From Paenibacillus montanisoli (GTDB lineage: Bacteria; Bacillota; Bacilli; Paenibacillales; Paenibacillaceae): a stretch of 64,000 bases of DNA. The stretch lies in the NCBI RefSeq assembly GCF_003268025.1, contig NZ_QLUW01000005.1:310001-374000 (forward strand). Reading direction: 5' to 3'. The notes beneath the pieces were generated by a model, which was not told the DNA's origin, searched no databases, and saw nothing but the letters and a program-made list of their open reading frames with translations. A program made the position numbers and the translations under genes. Shown piece after piece: positions 60,986 through 64,000 of this stretch (position 1 is the stretch's first letter; each line of letters starts with the position of its first letter).

Positions 60986-61010
60986 AAAACCACCCTCACC
61001 GGGTGGTTTT
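60986..61010 (+). terminator. Terminator after the decarboxylase
   Basis: AAAACCACCC and GGGTGGTTTT form a perfect 10-bp stem with a five-base loop, followed by CTTGTT. It partly separates the decarboxylase from the sigma gene. Confidence 0.88.
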
Positions 61011-61065
61011 CTTGTTCATCCAAGGGTAATCTAAATACAACGAAGAAGGGGAGGCGCGAGCCCGA

Positions 61066-61986
61066 ATGACGCTGAACAAACCGCTGCTGGATATCGACCA
61101 GCTTTACCGCGACTATAAGCCGCTGCTCGCTTCCATCGCGTACCGGATGCTTGGCTCGATGAGCGAAGCTGAGGACGCAGTCCAGGATGTTTTCGTAGCT
61201 GTCAGCAAGCTCGGCGGGGATCGCATGATCGAGCACCCGAAAGCCTATCTCGTCAAAATGATTACGAACCGCGCGCTCAACATGATGAAGGCCGCGCCCC
61301 GGAAACGTGAAAGCTACCCGGGACAATGGCTCCCTGAGCCTGTCATCGAGCTTGATGCCGCGAAGCAGGAGCAGCCGCAGGAGCATTTGCTGCGGCGCGA
61401 GCAGCTCGGCTACGCGATGCTTGTGCTGCTGCAAACATGCACGCCCCAGGAGCGCGCCGTATTCGTGCTGCGCGAGTCGCTCGGCTATGATTACGCGGAT
61501 ATTGCCGCGATACTGGATAAAACCGAGGCGGCCTGCCGCAAAATCTTCAGCCGTGCCGCCGAGAAGATCGGACGCCGCCCACGGCCTGAAGACGAAGCGG
61601 CGCTCGACGCGTCCATGGACCGCTTCGTGCAAGCCTTTGCCCAGGCGATTGATACGGGCCGGTTCGAGCCGTTCATTCATCTGCTCACCGATCATGCCGT
61701 CATGCTGAGCGACGGCGGCGGCATCGTTCGCTCGGCGCTCAACCCGATCAAAGGCCGCGAGCGGATCGCCGCTTTCTTTGCCGGAATCGCCGGCAAAGGC
61801 TCGCTTGCCGGCCAGCTGCGGCGCGTCCGGATCAGCGGTCAGCAGGGGCTGCTTTTGCTGCGCGAGGGCCAGCCTCCGTTCGCCTTCGTGCTGGAGCCGG
61901 ATGAACAATTCGGCACCATTCGCGCCGTCTATCTGGTGTCCAATCCTGAGAAGCTTACGCGAATTAAAGATTATGAACGCGCATGA
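61066..61986 (+). CDS. ECF41-family RNA polymerase sigma factor
   Basis: This 306-aa sigma factor has a region 2 (YRMLGSMSEAEDAVQDVF) and a region 4 (LRESLGYDYADIAAILDKTEAACRK in part), then a SnoaL-like C-terminal domain of about 110 residues. The three marks of ECF41 are all present: WLPEP in the linker (residues 88-92), DGGG in the extension and NPEKL near the end. In this group the fused domain, not a separate anti-sigma factor, controls activity, and none is encoded here. GGGGAGG precedes the ATG. Confidence 0.93.
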   Translation: MTLNKPLLDIDQLYRDYKPLLASIAYRMLGSMSEAEDAVQDVFVAVSKLGGDRMIEHPKAYLVKMITNRALNMMKAAPRKRESYPGQWLPEPVIELDAAKQEQPQEHLLRREQLGYAMLVLLQTCTPQERAVFVLRESLGYDYADIAAILDKTEAACRKIFSRAAEKIGRRPRPEDEAALDASMDRFVQAFAQAIDTGRFEPFIHLLTDHAVMLSDGGGIVRSALNPIKGRERIAAFFAGIAGKGSLAGQLRRVRISGQQGLLLLREGQPPFAFVLEPDEQFGTIRAVYLVSNPEKLTRIKDYERA

Positions 61987-62010
61987 AACTTCCTTTGATT
62001 CTGCATCGTA
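61984..62010 (+). promoter_or_regulatory. Sigma-W-like promoter of spo0M
   Basis: TGAAAC (61984-61989), 17 bases, CGTA (62007-62010): close to the sigma-W type TGAAAC-N16-CGTA. The first three bases are the TGA stop codon of the ECF41 gene. Confidence 0.6.
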
Positions 62011-62044
62011 TTAGTGAGCATGCAGATTCAAGGAGGGTTTATTC

Positions 62045-62824
62045 ATGTCCATGTTCAAACGAATGCTCGCGAGCGTCGGAATCGGCGCGGCTCAAGTCGA
62101 TCTTATGCTTCATGAGGATGTAGTTCACGCAGGGGATACGATAAGCGGGGTTGTCCGGATTCAAGGCGGCCGCGTCGACCAGCAGGTCGATGACGTCTAT
62201 GCCTACGTTATGACGCGTTACTTGAAAGAACAGAACGATTCGAAAATCGAACATGAAGCAACGGTGGCAAAATTCCGGTTAACCGGAAAATTCATGGTGA
62301 AGGCGGAGCAAGTCTACGAATTCCCGGTCTCTTTCCAGCTTCCGTCCAATACGCCGATATCTATGGGCCGTACGCCGATCTGGATTCAAACCGGACTGGA
62401 TATCAAAGAAGCCGTCGATCCTAAGGATCATGATCGTTTGCAAGTGCGCCCGCATCCGCATGCGGAAGCCGTTCTGGATGCCGTCGAACAGCTTGGCTTC
62501 CGTCTCCGCGAGGTATCGTGCGAATACGCGCCGCATTTCGGCCGGCTCACCGGCTTGCCGTTCGTGCAGGAATTCGAATTCGTTCCGACCTCCCAGTTCC
62601 GGGGCCAGCTGGATGAGCTGGAACTCATCTTCAGCCCGAGCGAGAGCGGCATCGAACTGCTGCTCCAAATCGATCGCAAAGCCCGCGGCCTATCCGGTCT
62701 ATTCGCCGAAGCGTTCGATACCGACGAGAGCTTCGTCAGAATGCGCCTCGACCGCAGCCAGCTGGCTGCCGGCACGAGCTACATTGCCGATCAGCTGTCG
62801 GAGACGATCCGCAGATACGCTTAG
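62045..62824 (+). CDS. spo0M: Sporulation-control protein Spo0M
   Basis: The 259-aa cytoplasmic protein has the arrestin-like beta fold of the Spo0M family: MSMFKRMLASVGIGAAQVDL at the start, GDTISGVVRIQGG, and PVSFQLPSNTPIS. It affects entry into sporulation and cell-envelope behaviour in Bacillus. AAGGAGG lies upstream of the ATG. A sigma-W-like promoter fits my memory that B. subtilis spo0M is partly under envelope-stress control. Confidence 0.93.
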   Translation: MSMFKRMLASVGIGAAQVDLMLHEDVVHAGDTISGVVRIQGGRVDQQVDDVYAYVMTRYLKEQNDSKIEHEATVAKFRLTGKFMVKAEQVYEFPVSFQLPSNTPISMGRTPIWIQTGLDIKEAVDPKDHDRLQVRPHPHAEAVLDAVEQLGFRLREVSCEYAPHFGRLTGLPFVQEFEFVPTSQFRGQLDELELIFSPSESGIELLLQIDRKARGLSGLFAEAFDTDESFVRMRLDRSQLAAGTSYIADQLSETIRRYA

Positions 62825-62832
62825 TAAAATGC

Positions 62833-62868
62833 AAGAAGCCTTTCCCGATCATCAGGAAAGGCTTCTTT
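62833..62868. terminator. Bidirectional terminator spo0M / YdeI-like gene
   Basis: AAGAAGCCTTTCC and GGAAAGGCTTCTT form a perfect 13-bp stem between convergent genes. Confidence 0.92.
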
Positions 62869-62877
62869 ATGATTTCG

Positions 62878-63552
62878 TTACCTGTTGCTCCTCCGGTAGA
62901 GATCGACGCTTTTGTAGCCCGCGCCAAGAATTCCCTTCATCTCTTCTCTGCGCTTGGCCTTCGTATCTTCCTGCACGGCGCTGTACACATAGCGTGCCCA
63001 GTCCTTCTGGTAGCCGGGCGTTAGCGACCGGTAGAAGGCCAGCACCTCCGGAGCATCTTGCAGATCCAGCTCCACATCCGGAATCATCGCGATGTAGTCG
63101 TCCACGCATTGACTCGGCTTCGATGAAGCCGCCTTCTTCGGCGGCTCGATCTTGAAGCCAACGACCGTGAACACATCGTCCAGACCGACCATCCGCGCGA
63201 ATTTCAGGCTGCTTGTCCCGATATAACCGTCCTCGTCGGCACCCAACCCTTCAAAGAGGCTGTCTCGGTGAATATAGGTCGGATAGACCTTATTCCCCTT
63301 CTTGGGATACGCCGCGTACAAGTAGCCGCCCACCGTCAAATAATCGCCCGCAATGACTTGCTGGATCAGGTTTTGCAGTGCTTTCATATCAAGCGTGTAC
63401 GCAAAAATCAGATCGTAGCTGGGGGCCGCTAGCTTAGTATCGTAACCCTCCAGTCCGGCAAAATGATCTTCGCCGCCTTCAGGCTTATACAGGATCGCAG
63501 CCTTCTTATATTTGTTTAAATTGAGCTTGTCCACTATGGTCTTAGACGACAC
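62878..63552 (-). CDS. YdeI/OmpD-associated-like protein
   Basis: The 224-aa protein ends with the YdeI/OmdA motif LTPGYQKDWARYVYSAVQED and TKAKRREEMKGIL, and in its first half has a DUF3052-like part (KKAAILYKPEGGEDHFAGLEGYD, in part). The role of the family is unclear; in Bacillus YdeI relates to peptide-antibiotic protection. The GTG at 63552 has GGAGG at 7-base spacing; the ATG at 63594 lacks one. Confidence 0.75.
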   Translation of the reverse strand: MSSKTIVDKLNLNKYKKAAILYKPEGGEDHFAGLEGYDTKLAAPSYDLIFAYTLDMKALQNLIQQVIAGDYLTVGGYLYAAYPKKGNKVYPTYIHRDSLFEGLGADEDGYIGTSSLKFARMVGLDDVFTVVGFKIEPPKKAASSKPSQCVDDYIAMIPDVELDLQDAPEVLAFYRSLTPGYQKDWARYVYSAVQEDTKAKRREEMKGILGAGYKSVDLYRRSNR

Positions 63553-63672
63553 TTGGCATCCTCCGTTTCGCATGGTCATGCTTGCCTTTATCATACCATT
63601 TTCGCTACTCCGGTTTCACTTGCCTCGGCACTGCTTCATAACCCTTTGTAACACCCGGAAATACATAGTGAT

Positions 63673-63719
63673 ACTTGGTATTACCCGGTGCGACTTCGTG
63701 TTACTAAGTAATACCGAGT
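63673..63719. repeat. 12-bp inverted repeat after the acidic gene
   Basis: ACTTGGTATTAC and GTAATACCGAGT can pair with one mismatch across 23 bases. It lies right after the stop of the last gene; lacking a T-run, it is not a typical terminator. Confidence 0.5.
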
Positions 63720-63723
63720 CACA

Positions 63724-64000
63724 TTAGCTCCATGCTTCTATGTCTTCCTCATCGATTTCATCCGCGACAGCCGGCTCAAAAGAGGGAGAGAGCTGCGATT
63801 CAGACGCCGTAGAGGCTGCAGAGTTTGTGGACGCTTCAGATGCATCAGGCGCAACAGGTGCCTCGGATTCCGCAGCCGCATCAATCGTTTCGGCCGCAGT
63901 GACCGCTTCCGCCGCGGCAGCTGCTGTCTCCTGCCGGGCTTCCGCTAGGACGTCAGCTTCCATGGAGGCCGCCATGCCCGCACCTGTGCCGGAATCCTGG
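63724..64000 (-). CDS. C-terminal part of an Ala/Glu-rich acidic protein
   Basis: The frame is open to the right edge of the window, so this is only the last 91 codons or so of a longer gene. The visible part is low-complexity, rich in Ala, Glu, Ser and Thr (AAAAAEAVTAAETIDAAAE), and ends in an acidic EIDEEDIEAWS. The tail would suit a flexible linker or surface-exposed tail. No domain is visible, and the inner Met at 63975 need not be the start. Confidence 0.5.
   Translation of the reverse strand, partial: QDSGTGAGMAASMEADVLAEARQETAAAAAEAVTAAETIDAAAESEAPVAPDASEASTNSAASTASESQLSPSFEPAVADEIDEEDIEAWS

Overview
The window is a gene-dense stretch of a chromosome from a spore-forming, moderately high-GC Bacillota, most likely Paenibacillus, Cohnella or a relative. 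The grounds are strong AGGAGG-type ribosome binding sites with many TTG and GTG starts, spore genes (a CotD-like coat protein, Spo0M), an S-layer-homology (SLH) remnant, sigma-A promoters of Bacillus type, and family pairings typical of that group (YfmO/YfmP-like, DUF4180 with DinB, Bcr/CflA, TauE). No rRNA, tRNA, CRISPR array, prophage or insertion sequence was seen. All assignments rest on reading the sequence; no database search was possible.

Layout. 0-10 kb: adenosine deaminase, a GGDEF/EAL c-di-GMP protein, a fixABCX electron-transfer operon with a tiny extra gene, a three-repeat DUF2642-like protein and an ArsB/NhaD-type transporter. 10-20 kb: a giant secreted subtilase whose SLH anchor is cut off by stop codons, a cystine-type amino-acid ABC transporter, a Bcr/CflA exporter. 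20-31 kb: TauE exporter, amine oxidase, quinone oxidoreductase, mqnB-mqnD of the futalosine menaquinone route, a metallo-beta-lactamase-fold hydrolase, a thioredoxin-reductase-like enzyme, DbpA helicase and an RNPP-type regulator. 31-42 kb: CotD, GreA, an AraC/GyrI regulator, RlmN, a DUF4091 glycosidase-like gene with a CBM9-like partner, YfmO/YfmP-like efflux, a rhodanese under a CsoR/CstR-like operator, and a catalase. 42-54 kb: an LTA-synthase-like protein, MarR with a methyltransferase, orphan trpB and many single housekeeping or stress genes. 54-64 kb: a Crp/Fnr regulator convergent with flavohemoglobin hmp, a DeoR/phosphodiesterase/EamA group, a carboxymuconolactone decarboxylase with its ECF41 sigma factor, Spo0M, and a truncated acidic gene at the right edge.

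The most unusual signals are non-coding. Four intergenic arrays of 51-52-bp tandem units (17.7, 20.7, 37.1 and 56.7 kb) share a period and a palindrome-centred layout; three of them share sequence (GTGCGGTAACT...CCTCTCTTGG). Several regulator-site pairs can also be read directly. A perfect TGTGA-N6-TCACA site sits at -41.5 of the likely hmp start, beside a Crp/Fnr gene whose recognition helix reads RETVNR. An ECF41-type promoter (TGTCACA-N16-TGTC) lies before the decarboxylase gene next to an ECF41 sigma gene. A CsoR/CstR-like dyad overlaps the start of the rhodanese transcript. A repeated TAACGTTAACGT element occurs at both ends of the yfmP-yfmO-like unit.
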